NCBI RefSeq assembly: GCF_003945595.2
Contig: NW_024104421.1
Coordinates: 1,922,001-1,986,000, forward strand
Length of the DNA: 64,000 nt
Direction: 5' to 3'
Origin: Pipra filicauda
Lineage: Eukaryota > Chordata > Aves > Passeriformes > Pipridae
Under the pieces are notes generated by a model that saw only the letters and a list, made by a program, of their open reading frames with translations, had not been told where the DNA came from and searched no databases. Made by a program: the position numbers and the translations under genes. Positions 23,511 to 36,724 of this stretch are shown in pieces (positions within the stretch are counted from its first letter, which is position 1; each line of letters opens with the position of its first letter).

Positions 23511-26500
23511 TTCGTGTAGACTTGCAACAAATGACACTTTATTTGCCTTTTAGGGAACCTACACCCTTATATAATGAAATTACACTTTTCCCAATTTTAA
23601 GCTTATGTCACTAAGTGTTTTATTATTTATATAGAAATGACCGTTGTTTATTCAAATCAGTTATGATAAATTATTCATTAATTACTCTTGTACCTCTACA
23701 TGAAAATACATTTGTTTTCATTACCGGAAAAAATAAGTAGCTACTGTAAACTGCGTTGATTCTGTAATTGTAGTAGCTATTCCCCTCAACCTCCTTGGAC
23801 TTCTAAACTTCTGTTTTCATAACCTTTAGAAATGACATTACATGGCACTGCACTTCCCTCTAATTGCTTCTTTGTTTGATAAACATGCCTTTTTAAACAG
23901 TTTGTTAGTGACTCATTAGATGTAAATCCTATTATGCTGCTGACGTCCTTTTTTTTACTTTTCAACAAGATCTTTTGACCTTGGCTCTACATTTCTGCAG
24001 AAAGACTGCCCTGAAGAAAGATAGTGCTCTAAGTGAAGAGTTATACCCTTGATTTATGTGTCTTTAGAATTCTTTGTCTTGTTTTCTATTATTTGCTTTT
24101 CTTATGTGACTTCTGACTCTTACGTGTCAACTTTTCTTGTGTTGTTAGTTACATGAGCCAAATCGTGTGCAATCAGGTTTTCTGGGTGAAGGACAGACTA
24201 AAGATGTAAGATACAGATTGATACAGGCTCCTGCCCTGGCCCAGATATAATGGTGCTTGATACATTTATTGATTCCTCAAACTGTTTCTTGCTTCTTAGT
24301 GTGTTTTATGCATTTGGTTTGACTGTGTGTCATGGGGGCAGTGGGAAAAGTGATTGCTCACTTCTCTGGATTCATGCCATTGTTTCGTCCAACTCAGGAG
24401 TGCATTTAAATGAACCCTTTCTATCTGTAAGTTGATATTACATGTTGCATTTTTAAAAATGTGTCTAGGCAGCCCAAATCATAAGGCTTCTCCATCCAAT
24501 CTCTACCCATAAACTATTCTAAACACCTGAAACACCAGAGAGCCCCTAAAATGTTTCCTAGGTAACCTGTTGTGGTTCCTTTTGCTGTTTATCTACGTGT
24601 ACTTAATTGGAATCAGAAGGAATTATTTGGTTTTTACCAGGATAGGTTGGTAAATAAATCTCCATATGTATTGTAAAATTTGCAATTTTCAAAGTCTAAA
24701 ATTTATGTTAAAATAGTTACGTGTTTCCTCTTTATCTATAAGGTAAATGAAGCTTTCTTAAGAGGCTTAATTTTTCTTATTAATAGAGGAGAAAAAAAAT
24801 GAAGTCTGCAAGTATTAAACATAAGCAGTGCTTCCATGCTGCCAGAAACCAATCTCAGTGCTTAAACTCCACTCAAACTCTAATTGCAAATTTCCTGGGG
24901 AGATCAATCCTTACTAGTTGTCTTTGATGTCTTTTTAACCAGTGAATCTCAGTAAACGTCATTGATTCATCTGAACTATTTAGACATAAAGCAAAGGCAA
25001 AGAACACTTGTTGATTAGAGGGTCTTTTCCTTGTAGAAATTCATTGTTTAATATACTAGTGAAATGGAAGTGTATTGCTTTTAAGACAGGCTAAAAAATG
25101 AAAGCCAAAGCTTTAACTTTGGTATCCCACATGATCACTAAATCCATATTTTGGTGCCTGTATATGTTGATCGATTTCCTTTTTTATTCATATCAGTGGG
25201 ATCAGGAACTCGGAAAGCCACTCCTTTACATAAGTGTTACTGTTCTTTATACAAGTAGAATTGGAAGCCCTTTATATTTTTTTATGAGCTGAAACAAACC
25301 TTATTTATTGCATATACCATGTCCTACTAATAAGATTTGAGAGAACTCTGTGTTTCTACAGCTGTATGAGCTCTCTGGTAAATCCACCACATACATGCAG
25401 GTGGGTCTCCTGACACCTTCAGAGTCCTCCTGTGTGCTGTCTTTCCTACTCCTTCCCATGTTCAGTGCGGGCTATTGTTTGCCTTTCACAATTATTTGTA
25501 TTCTGCTCATGTGACTGTGGAAACATTCATCCTGCATCAGTTCTGCAGGGTTAGGATTGCTCTTAAAATGCTTAGGAACTGTGCATTTGACTGTGGATTG
25601 GTCCTGGCAATAACCTTGCACGTATATGAAACTGTGCTGAGAAATCCTTTGTAAAGCTGGGAAATAGCTGGTCTTGCAAAATTTCCAGATATTTTCCGTC
25701 TTTCCTGACTATGTGTTATCCCACAGTGTCACAAGAGAATAATTCAACGTGAGAGTGCATTGTCTACTTATTCCTACACCAGACATAAGTAAGCAGATAC
25801 CCTGCAATTTTCCCTATTCTCTTTTGTTACTGAAAGCTTGTTACGGAAACTGTCCATCCTGAAATCACCAGGTACAGGCAGAGTTGGAGGACTTTGTCAC
25901 TTGGCAGTTGTATGACGTGTTTTCACTCTACATTTCTCTACCTGTAGTGTAGTAGTTATTTACTTTAACAAAGACCTTTGTGCATAAAAGTGGTATTGTG
26001 TGCCTACACAGTGTAACTTCCTCAGCTAGGACACTGTGAAATGCAGTGCAGGAGATTAGTTAAAAAGTTTATGCTGCATTTCCCCACGCCTGCAGAATAA
26101 CCCATTAAACTGCCATAAAATGGTAACTGCTCTTGTTGTTTAATAGACATACATGATATTAAAAAAGTAGTTTTTCCCCATTAAGTGATTGTTTGTGCTC
26201 ACCCTTGTCTCCATGAAACATCTAATAAAAACCCAAAAAGGTTTTGATGCACTTTTTTTGGCTTAAGCTTAGAGCATTGTATCGAAGCAATCGTGGCGTA
26301 TACAGGTTGATACACAGCTTTTTCTCTTCTGCTCAGACTTGGAGCAGATTAAGAAAGACACAGGGAAAAAGTGAAGAATGGGCAAACTGTTCAGAAGCAG
26401 CACCTGCAAGTTATGTCTCTAAACCCAAAAGATGGGAGGTTGCTGCCAAGCATTCACCATTGTGCAATATGAGATAATGCTGAAATACCTGCTCTGCCTA

Positions 26501-28117
26501 TGTGTCTTTCTGCCACCGAGTGCCAGTGAACTAGGAGGTTGTGTAAATATTGCACAGAGCCACCATTTAAGTCAGAGTGGGAAATTAAGTGGGAGAGTCT
26601 TGTGTACCTACCTCCAAAGGTGTTGACAAAGCAGAGCAGGGCTGAGAATCCCACACACTGGATGGTGTTTTCCTCTGAGCTTGTTGTGGCATCTGGTGGT
26701 GTCAGGTGGTCAAGGAAAAGGAAGGATTTGCTGACTATTTCTTTGGATGTTGGCTGAGTTTAGTGATTTGACCTGGGACTCAAAGTTCATCCTTATCACA
26801 CAGGATTTAAAAAGAAAAAATCAAGTTACTCAAGTGTACGAGACAGTGCTGAGGGTAGCTAACAGAGGCGGTTACTTATGAATTCTGGTCAAACTGTTTC
26901 TCAGGGAATTTGTATGTTATTTTTCCATTTTGTACCCACCTTTACACAGGGCTGGGTGACTCCACAGAACATTTAAATGCAGATATTTGGAAGGCAGCTC
27001 AAGTCCTTCATGAGGCCTCCCTATTGTGGAATTGTTGGAAACTATAACTCATCCAGAAGAAGAGACACCCTTCCCGTCCCCAGTAGGCTGAGTTCCTTTT
27101 TTTCTGTTAATCATGAAATGATATTTGCTTTTTATAATTTTTAATCCAAAGTTTGGGGTCCTAATGTGTTGCAGGTCATTAAGTTTGGATCCAGAAGTCT
27201 TTCAGAACTTTAGAATTTCCCACCCATTCATATCTCTTTGTCTTGTCAGGGAGAATTCCCTTGACATTCCCAGAGAATTCATGGTTTAAAATACTATACA
27301 TGATATACTGTCAATAGTCTGTTTTCTAAAATAAACCGTTACAATCTCCAAATGTGCTTTTTTTTTTACTTCTATAATCTCCACTCACTGTATGAAGGCC
27401 GACTCCATTGAATTAAATGCCACAGTAGCAATTTAAATGTTCTTTTAATTCATGGCAAGTACTCCCTTGCAGTGCCTTCACGCTGAGTGGAAAGCTATTA
27501 GAGAGCACAAGGTTTTGAAGTCCCTCCTTAAAGTACATCTTGAACTAAAAGTGACTGCCAGCTAGTCACTGGTACTCTGTGGCTTATGTGAACATGCAGT
27601 ATGTTGCAAAGTGTTCTCTCTTTTGTGTGTGGTTACTCTGCAGTTAATACCCTTTTGGATAGAAGGGAGTGTCCTGCAGCAGCACAGCGCTGCCTTCAGT
27701 CTCCCAAGTGATCCTTTGCAGTCCTGTGTCCCTGTGTAAATATTTCATGACATACTAATCTCATGAAAAACAATATTGCCTTAAGTACATATTTGTGAAA
27801 AGCACAAAGTTTACATAAGCTTGAAACATTTGTTTAGTTCTGCTTTAGTTCTGAATAAAGACACTGCTGTCATGACTGAGACATGCTTGCATGGACCTGC
27901 AGAGAAGCTTGTCCCACCTGGACAACTTCTCTTTTGTATGAGCAATGAGCTTGAGGTTTCAAAATGTGTTAGTTGGCAGTGCCAAAGTGAACTGAAGAAG
28001 GTAGCTGGAGGTCCACTGTAGGATCTCTTCCTTATTTTCTAGAGGGATTTCTTAGTCACTGTTGCAGTCTCTTCTTCTGATAATCATTTGGTAATCAGAG
28101 CCCTACCTGTTCCAGTG
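23511..28117 (+). other. ST8SIA1: ST8SIA1 intron 2, unique segment
   Basis: About 4.6 kb of AT-rich intronic DNA. I recognise no repeat, exon or RNA gene. A poly-T tract lies near 27358-27368. Open frames are at most 77 codons. Confidence 0.65.
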
Positions 28118-28371
28118 AGAGAGAGGTTTAAATTAGATATACAGGAGAAATTGTTTACTGTGAGGGTGATGAAGCACTAGCACAGGTTGCCCAGAAAAGT
28201 TGTGGATGCCCCACTCCTGGAAGTGTTCAAGGCCAGGTTGGATGGGGCTCTGAGCAACCTGGTCGAGTGGGACATGTCCCTGCCCATGATGGGGAGACTG
28301 GCAGGGGTGTTGCAACTAGATGGGGTCTTTAATGTCCCTTCCAACCCAAACCATTCTGTGACTCTATGAAT
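28118..28371 (+). mobile_element. CR1 LINE 3' fragment (D), sense
   Basis: It begins near GAGAGGTTTAAATTAGATAT, continues through GAAATTGTTTACTGTGAGGG and GTTGCCCAGAAAAGTTGTGG, and ends with the CR1 terminus CCTTCCAACCCAAACCATTC then TGTGACTCTATGAA. The 3' end is intact; the 5' part is truncated. Confidence 0.9.
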
Positions 28372-31040
28372 TTTTCTATTACCTTGCTGCCAGTGGTTAC
28401 TCCTTGCTCTGGGGTCCTGGAGCCAGGTCAGGGGAGGATTGAGTGAAATGCAAGGAACCACAGCCAGCTCCCCAGTCTCCTACAGGGAATACACCATCCC
28501 TGACGTTGATGTTTTGTTGGGGCCACTTGCAATCAAGCTGTCATGTCTTGACAGCTCTGCAGGTGGAAGAAAAGGACCCATCAGACTGAAGATGATTTGT
28601 GAACAGTGAAGAAGGAGCATTTGCCACCCTGCCATGTCTGACAATGTGAAAAACCAAGGCCACATTACCTGAGGCTGTCACACAGAGAGCTGTCCTTTCA
28701 AGTGTCAGCTGCATCCTTATTCAAAAGTGCAAGAAACTGTGTTTTTAAGAGCTGAATTTGACTGCTTGTGAACTCTAAGGGTTTTGCTGGCTCCTCAGAA
28801 AATTCAGTAGAACAACACCCTTCACATCAGGATCCTGCCTTCACAAAAGGGACAGTAAAACCACAGCAAAACCTGCAAATTCAAAACGCTTATTTTAGAA
28901 AGAAATTATTCTAATTTATGCTCTCAGTGTTTTCAATGATTTTGACGTCTTAAGCATTAAATCAGAGGCTGAATACTGTAATTTTTCCTATTTTTCCAGT
29001 AAGAACTTGGTTGCTGATTAAAGTCTTTGGCAGGGAGTAGGCAAAAATTAATGCATTAACAACCTAACAATGAAATCAAAGTGATTTTAGTGTAGCATTA
29101 TCTAAAAGAAATTATTTTTTGTTAGTACTGTGTAATGTTCTTTTAACAGATGACAATGATTTATTTCTACTTCGATGAATGATTAAACTAATCAGTGAAT
29201 TGCTGGAGAGATGCTTTGTTAAATTAGTCCCATATTCAATTGGGAGTCTTTAAACTATTGCTCTGTGTGCTTATTTGTCATTGAATTCGCAGGGGGATGT
29301 ACAGATTCTTCTTTTGTTTATATGAATATGAAATAGAACATCTTCTTTGATTATCAATGGAATTTCATTGTTTTAAACCAGGGAAAATGAGACAGTGGGG
29401 CCTTTCTATCTTTGTTTTTGTTTGGAGATGCCTTTAAAAAACCACTTTATGCAATCCTTTTAAAATTACTTGACTTACTTTTAAAGGGAATTTACTCTGC
29501 TTATTTCCAATATGCAAGGTGCTTTTAATTAAGAGTATTTGCAAATTCTGTGGTAATGATTTGTTAAAAATCAGGAAGAGTTGGTGATTTATTTGTACAT
29601 TTTCTCTATTACACTGGATGAACCAATGCTGCACTGTTTTTATTAGTCCCCCCACAAGACTCCAGCCATTCATGAAAATTCTATGAATGAAGAAAATAAT
29701 GAATGTGTTGACAATGAAAATAAGAGTTTCAGGAAGCTAATATTAGTGGAAATGCTTTTGTAACAACTTTACTGTCCAAAGCCAGCATTCATTAGGCCAG
29801 CTTACAGTTCTAAGGAGAAAAACAACTGAGTTTTCTTGAGCATTTAGCATAAATGACAGCTGGGTCCCTACAATGTGAGAACTTTCACGCTGTCAATATG
29901 AACTGACAATTTGCCTAGCAAAGAGTTATGCTGTGGGAGGTTAAGAAGAAAAGCATGAGAAGGTTTTTGTGAGTCCTGTAAAACAGATTTTGCTGGTAAT
30001 AGAAATCTAGAAGCCAACTTGGGTTTACTATATAGTATTATCTCCTTAAAACTGAAAATTGGCTCTTGTTGAAATTACAATGTCCAATTCTATTTTACAA
30101 AAAAAAAACACAAACAACAAACCAAAGTAAACCCAGTTTAATTCCGGAAGAAGTTATACCATTATTATAACCTTTGACCCCAACAACATTAAAAAAATCT
30201 GAAGACAGATCACCCACACCTACACCATGAAGACAATGTGAGATCAGTTGGTATGAGTTCATCTTTGATGTTATTTACCCTTACAGGAAAAAAAATAACT
30301 CCATGTTTTGATAATTAATTAAGTATAAATGCAGGTTTCTCCCAGGTCATCCTAAGCAATTGCTTGCTCTTCATTAAGTTCAAAGCAGCTGAAATGCCAC
30401 CAAGCAGCAGGGACACTTAATCCTTTGGCTTTACAACCCCCCACACCCCATCACTGGACTGTGTATTTTGCTTTATGTGTATGGAAAGTTTATAAGTGTG
30501 ATCTTCAGCAAAGTGGATCTGTTGAACATTTTAAGCTAAATGGTGGTGTGTAGACTCGGTCTGATGTCTGTGCCATGTCCTGAATTTTCAGTACTTTACT
30601 AGGTGAGGCAAAAGTGTCTGAGAGCTCCTGTGGGTATCGTGGCTTTTCACAGAGAACTGTATTCAGCCTGTTTTTTCTCCTGTGTCCAGAGAGCGAGTAG
30701 ATTTCTCCACAAGTTAGGCAGAGGGACAACCAGCATGGTGATTTTATCTGTCCCTTCTACTTTCCTCTGGCTCCTTCACACCACCTTCTCAGCCCTTATC
30801 TTGTTCTTTTGCTTTTTAGACTCTCTGAAGTGATATCTAATCCCTCAAGATTTGATCCAAACTTGGCAGTTATTTTGTTGTTAATCAGTAGCTATAGCTA
30901 GGCAGGTGTGATTAAGCATTGTGAAACTCAGAGGCTTGGTTAATCCTTTGTTTTAAAGAAAAGGGAACACAATCCCAAGATGAATGAGCTGTTTAGAAAA
31001 GAACCACTGAGAGTGAAGTCAGCAGGACTGAGCAGTAAAT
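28372..31040 (+). other. ST8SIA1: ST8SIA1 intron 2, unique segment
   Basis: About 2.7 kb. No recognised mobile element, exon or RNA gene. There are small A-runs near 30102-30110 and 30288-30295. Nothing else stands out. Confidence 0.6.
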
Positions 31041-31117
31041 GGGGGAAAGGTAATTCTGGCAGTGGGGGACTGCAACCACCTATCCATTGACCACCTTATA
31101 AAAATGGAGAGAAGAAC

Positions 31118-31380
31118 TGTACATGCAGACTAATTAGCATGAGAAGCAAGAGATATAGTTAGCAAATAAGGATTGGTAGATTTGAGTACTAACTAATGAA
31201 AAGGATATGTAGTTTGTAACCAATGAATGTTGATACCTTTGTTTGTTAAAATGTATAAATTGTGTGAAGTTTTGATGATTGGTGTTTTCTGGGTTACCAC
31301 CCAGCTCCCTACTTGGCACAAACTGGAGTAAAAAATAGAAATACCTCTCCTTGGTGTGTGAATTGGCCATGCACACCAGG
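31118..31380 (+). mobile_element. Candidate endogenous-retrovirus solo LTR or LTR remnant (ERVL-like)
   Basis: The arrangement resembles an avian retroviral LTR. A purine-rich stretch GGAGAGAAGAAC at 31106-31117 could be a polypurine tract. It is followed by TGTACATGCAGACTAATTAG, and about 130 bp later by a TATA-like TGTATAAATTG at about 31250. Next comes GTTACCACCCAGCTCCCTAC, typical of the R/U5 side, then an A-rich GTAAAAAATAGAAATACC. The probable end is near CATGCACACCA. No retroviral open frame is attached. Boundaries and family are inference from layout. Confidence 0.45.
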
Positions 31381-33458
31381 TAAGAAGCCAATGTTCAGGA
31401 TAACAGAAGGACAAGGGTTTTAAAGCTTTACATGCTTTTGGAAACCAAAGCATTTATGCAAGTGACAACTGATATTATCATTTTTGAGCATAACAGGATA
31501 TAAACCTCACTTGAAGGACAACAAGTCATCTCAAGCAATATCAAAGGTTCTTTCCAACTCAAAGAATTTAGTAACTCCTAAGTGTTTATTTTGTTGATCT
31601 AAAGCCACACAACATGTGCTACAGGCACAGAATTTATGTGACAGTGTTCACTACTCTTAAAAGCAAGAGTTAAATGGCTGCTGCCTTTGTCTGTGGTTTG
31701 TCACAGCCTTGCCTTTGTATAACTACCTGTCTTGGAAGGAGCTTTGATATATCTTGAATGAGAAAGAAACTGTTATTTATAAAATATATCTCTTCTACAT
31801 TTCCTTTAATTGCCACCCCTACATCCTTCCTTTACTGAGTATATGAGCTCTCATTTGGTCAGGGTCACCTCAGAGATGAATCTCAAGTCCTTTGAATCTG
31901 AAGACATCCTCCTAGTTCAATAACTGTAAATTAAAAAATGTTCTTGAGAAGGCAGATGCAGGACAAGAGTGCAGCTGCACACTTAGTACTGCTCCACTGT
32001 GCTGTCAGTGGGTTCCTAACTGTGGCTGAGCCTCAGGACACTAAAATTTATTTTTCTGCTTTAGCATATCTTAATCCACAGTTAGGATAACAAACATGTT
32101 TTAATGTTTTTTGTTAGAAAGCAGGTTGTGACCTTATACTAGCTGAACAGAGTCTTAATTTGCTGAGAAAAGAAGACAAAGCAAATAAATATAAGGAAGT
32201 AAAGAAATGAGACAGCAGGAATGAGTTCTAACAAGTGCAGAGTTTGTGCCGTAACACTGGGTCTGTTTTCTGGACCACATACTGTGTTGCCATGCCTGGT
32301 GAATACATGATGTAAAGTCAGACGTTGCTCTGTACGTGTAAGTGAGGCCAAGTGCTGCTGCCATTCTGCCTCATCCTTCCAGAGAGTTCTGCGGTGCTGC
32401 ATCCTGTCGCCGTGGCATCTGCATTCTCAGAGGCCTGTGCAGTACCTTCTGTCTCTGCTGCAAAGTCAGCTTTTGACAGGTTTGACAAATAAAAAACCCT
32501 GCACTGTTGTTTGCATGAGGAGAATATTAACTCTTGCATTGTAGACAAATCCCATTCTGTATCAAAATCACACTGCTTTAAATTCACCTGTCTCTTCACC
32601 ACTTTTTTTTTTTTTTTATATGCTGTGCTGCACTGATGCCCTGTGTGCTGCTTAAGTGATTGTCTCAGCCTCACTAAAGGTGAATGACCTGGGGTTTACA
32701 GGAAGATGTCCCACTCATAGTTTAGCGATCCTCTGGAATGAAGACTGTGCAGATCTAATTTATTACTGTGTTTGATGCACAGGAGAGCAGGACAATTTGA
32801 CCTTGCAATTTTATGCCCTGCTAAGCGACTACAAGAGCTTCTTAGCTGAAATTGTCCCTTTCTAATTTTAATTTATTCTGTGTCTGGGCAGCTGACAGTT
32901 TAAGGAGCTGCTGTCAGGCTACAAATATCTTTGCCTAAGGCTTTGGACTGACCCATCCCAGTGACACAACCATGGAGAGAGCCAGGGTGACTCCAGATTC
33001 TCAGTGTGTTTCTGTCATCACCTTGTTCCCTGTTCTTTTCTTCCTTTCTTCCCCAGAGGTATCTATTGTATATCAGCTCAGGAAGGTCACTTGCATGGAT
33101 TCTTTTTTTCTTTTTATTTTTTTCTGGTTGTCATATTTCCCCTGTGTCCTTGCAGCTTGCCTAGTAGGCTCATGGTCAATATCTGCATCAGGACTTCAGG
33201 CAGTTTTGGTTTTGCAGAAATATCTTTTATCTTCTGTATCACATTTGTTGCATTCTGGTTTGGGGAGTGGGGATAAGACCTGTCCTACATCTACTTATCA
33301 GCTAATTTCTGCCCTTTTATTTTTTTTCCTTAGCTCCTAATTATCCTTTTTCTTTCGTCACTTTGAGCCCTGCCAGCTCCCCGGGTTCTCCAGGAGTGGC
33401 TGCTACAAAGATGTGTGTGTTCTCCTCTGTAAAACCGGCCCTTGTTTTGTGTTGCTAG
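31381..33458 (+). other. ST8SIA1: ST8SIA1 intron 2, 3' end
   Basis: About 2.1 kb leading to exon 3. It contains a run of 15 T at 32603-32617. A + open frame of 122 codons (32972-33340) is T-rich and unrecognisable. The intron closes with the pyrimidine-rich CTTGTTTTGTGTTGCTAG, with AG at 33457-33458. Confidence 0.75.
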
Positions 33459-33568
33459 GCTACTCCCTTCCAGCTGCCATTGAAGAAATGCTCCGTGGTG
33501 GGAAACGGTGGGATCCTGAAAAAGAGCGGCTGCGGCAAACAAATAGATCAAGCAGATTTTGTCATGCG
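33459..33568 (+). CDS. ST8SIA1: ST8SIA1 exon 3 (first half of sialylmotif L)
   Basis: 110-nt internal exon: 36 codons plus two bases of a split Arg codon (CG/G). It enters in phase 0, matching the end of exon 2. The peptide begins [20 protein letters not shown], followed by [16 protein letters not shown]. This is the start of sialylmotif L, the CMP-sialic-acid donor-binding motif of sialyltransferases. In this family the motif's Cys (CSVV) pairs with a motif S cysteine, and the Asn in VVGNGG contacts the nucleotide. Apart from small changes (Ala to Ser after the Cys, Arg to Lys, Glu to Gln, Asn to Asp by memory of human) it matches mammalian ST8SIA1. Splice sites: TGCTAG before, GCG/GTAAGA after. 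A longer + frame overlapping it (33413-33616) is a shadow in the wrong frame. Confidence 0.97.
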
Positions 33569-36180
33569 GTAAGACAGAAACCTCAATGCCACATTGTCCC
33601 TCCTTCCCCCTGCTAAGTCTCAGAGTTTTCAAAGCTATTCAGTTGCCATTAATCAAGTACAATTTGCCTTGTTGCCTTGCCTTTGCGGGATGCTTTGTAC
33701 AGGCAACTTGGGTAAAAGTGTGAGGAGAGGCAGAAAAAAGAGTTGTGGCTGGCTTCTGCAAATGGTTGTGTGTGGTGTGGGGACAATCTGCCAGTGGTTA
33801 AGGTTGTGACAGATGGTGCAGTGTCTCAGGAAGGTACTGAGGAGCTGCTTTTCTCATTATTTTTGTAATGATAGGCAGGGTCTCATCCTGAGGAATGTCC
33901 TCTGAAACTCTAAATGCCATCTCTGCAACCCCTTGAACTCAAGATGAGTAGGTGCTGATTATGAGGCAAGATTTAAGATTTAAGTTGGTACAAGCTGAAA
34001 TCTTCCTGTGTTTTTCTTCCCTCTGGCTGGCTGTCTGAGGAAAGGCCAGACCTCTTTCCTTGATGCAGAGTTTTTGGGATTCCTCACATTTCCTTCCCTT
34101 TCAGCCTTCCTGAAGTTGTAAGAACCTGTCAGGAGGGATGTTGAACCAGCTACTGCTTTCGTGATTGAATTTGACACTTTCTCGGTCTGCAATCTTTAAG
34201 GAAGAAAGACAGAAATTAGTTCCTCCCTGTTAAACATGAACAAGAGAAACACTGTGAAGGAGAAACCGGAGGAATGCTCCCAAAGAGACGAGAAATGGAG
34301 TTTTTTTGGGTTTTGACATGAGTGCATAATGAACACCCACTTTAGCAAGTCTCCTTATTAGATCCTGATGGCTTATTTGTAAAGCTGTACAAATTTGCTG
34401 CAAACCAAACAGTATTACTGTAATTTCTAGTTTGCATCTCAAAGACCAAAAATGCCTTCTATGTTAAAGAAATAAAACAAAATAAAGGCAAAAGGAAACA
34501 TAGAGCAGAAGATGCAAGGCACAGGGGAGAAAGGCAGCACACTGATTGCCATTACTGCAAAGCTCCCTAGGTGTTCCACAGACTAAATATAAGAAACTGC
34601 AGGGTGTATACCATGGTAATATTACCTAGATGCAATGGAAAACTGAAATGCTGTAGGAGCAATCAGTTGCAAAAACAATAGAAATTAAAAAAAAACACAA
34701 ACAAACCAGCAGTTATTGTAGCTGGATGAGGAAAAAAAAACTTTTCTCTCCAGGGAGGGTAAAGCAACCACTATCTGGGCAAAACTTGTTTCAAATTGGA
34801 AATAAATGATAGGGAGTTTTCTGCAAAAATCTACAGGCTATATTGTGTTACTGATGTGCAGTCATATTTGTGTGTCAATTCTTTTGGATTAGAAACTAAT
34901 ACACCCCTGGGAGAAAATATTTTTACAGCAGGGGAAAGACAGGATTTGGTTGATCTTTTATAAATCTGATTTCTGTAATCGCAGAGCTGAGAGAGAAAGA
35001 GCACAGTGGTAACCTGCATAACATTTTTCATTTTTTGAAAAGAAATTTGTGTAATATCTTCAAAGTATTTCTTCAGTGCAAAATGTCATGCCAGGTTTTG
35101 TCCTTGTTCTTTTGTTCCACCCACATGGGTTTTGATTTCACTTATGTGTATTTGCCATCTTCTCTCATATGTTGTAATCACTAAGGTTATTTAATGAGTT
35201 TAAACTCATTGCTGAGCATCTTCTACAAACACAGTTTTTCCAACACAGAGATGAAAAGAGCAGCAGTTTTCAGCCCCTAAGGCGTAGCATGCTGCATCTG
35301 CAATGAAAAAGGTGCGTGGCATATGGTTTACATATTTCATAGTGTGGTTATTAGTGTGGTTATCTTCTGATATCTGGCTGTTTTTCAAGTTTGTAATCCT
35401 TACTTCTAAGAAAAAAATTTGGTTTTACACCTCCTGCTAATGCTTATTTTATGAGAGAAATGTTGGGTACTCACCCAAAGCCATGTTTTTGTCTCTGTTT
35501 TGATGATGTTTCCTTCTTTCCTGCATGTTCACATACTCACTCCTCAGTACCAGATGTAACAGTAAGAGAATTAGAAAGAAGTTTCTTAGGATGAATATTT
35601 TATTTCTTGATGTGCTCCTCACCAGCACAACACTTGGCACTCTGCTGGCATATTAAAGAAAATAATTAGAAAGGCCAAGAAGTTTCTGTTAACCAACTGA
35701 TTTCTTACAGCTTTCTCTGGGTACTCAGGGCTTTTCTTAATGTTTAATGCACAAAAAAGTGGGAATGAGACTTACTGATGAAAAGGATTAGATGTGTTTA
35801 AACAATGCATCTGGGACTGCCTTATGAAAGAATTTTCATTATTGATGAAAATCGATGCTGAGATGATAAAAAGCAGGGTGAGATCTTAGTCCTTCATAGT
35901 GCTTTTGAATAAACTTTAATCAAAAGCAGTTTCTTACAAGCTTGCCCTATGAGTTAGTGTTTATGCAAATTGGAGAGCATTAAACTGTAATCTGGCAGAG
36001 GCATTTATGCCATCTTGCTGCCCTGAGGCAAATCACCTATATATATGTTTCTTCACAAATATTTGTTTGACTTGCCATTGAAAACTGCTGCTGAGAGAGT
36101 TTGTACAATCTCTCCAAATAGTATTGATCTGATTAATTTGTATCCTACCCAGTGCTGGGGCAGGAAGCAACCTATTGCCA

Positions 36181-36254
36181 GATTTGATTTGATTTGATTT
36201 TTTTTTTATTTTATTTTACTTTACTTAGTTTCTATATTACTTTATTTTATGTAA
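36181..36254. repeat. Degenerate (GATTT)n / T-rich simple repeat
   Basis: Four GATTT units in a row are followed by a run of T and TTTTA/TTTAC-type units. It is an AT-rich microsatellite in intron 3 with no gene content. Confidence 0.85.
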
Positions 36255-36710
36255 ATATTTTTCGATTCTTAAGATTTTCATTCTTTGTGTATGAGAATTA
36301 AGCTTCCATTATGCTTCTATTTTTTTCTTTGAGTTCCTGAAACCTCTTATTTTGGTTCCTCTTTTCTGGCTTCTTTTGAAGTTGTCTAGCTTCTCTTAAA
36401 TTGTGGTAGACCAAACTAGAAGCTGTTTTGTAACTGTAATTGTGCACATTTTGACAAATATAGTTGTGAAAAGGAGAAAATGTTCCTGGAAAATTTATGT
36501 TTCTTGGTGAATGTGGTTGAATTCATCTATGTTCCACGTAGGCCAGACATCACTGTCCTTCTTGGTGTTTCCTGATGATGTGAAATGAAGCATACGATTT
36601 TGAGAGCTGGCATTTGCATGCAAATACATGCAGATATAGCATTAGTGTGGGGTTTTTCTTACGGAATGTGGGGTATTTTGCATTAGCCAGAATTGCAGAG
36701 TGTGCTGTGT

Positions 36711-36724
36711 GGGCACCGGTGCCC
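36711..36724. repeat. 14-bp perfect palindrome in a GC-rich pocket
   Basis: GGGCACCGGTGCCC reads the same on both strands with no spacer. The surrounding 270 bp have several CpG dinucleotides (GCGGGCACTG, ACACCGCAC, GCCGTAACACGTGG), unlike the rest of the intron. It could be a binding site for a dimeric factor. The function is not determinable from sequence alone. Confidence 0.85.

Noticed and set aside
31510..31565. CR1-like 3' end (AAAGGTTCTTTCCAACTCAA)
   Set aside because: Short resemblance to the CR1 terminus only; no supporting upstream CR1 sequence.
32972..33340. 122-codon + frame with several hydrophobic stretches, suggesting a membrane protein
   Set aside because: The hydrophobicity comes from a T-rich tract just upstream of exon 3. 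No family resemblance.
33413..33616. 67-codon + frame covering exon 3
   Set aside because: It reads the exon in the wrong frame. The true frame (GCT ACT CCC from 33459) gives the sialylmotif L peptide with matching splice phases.
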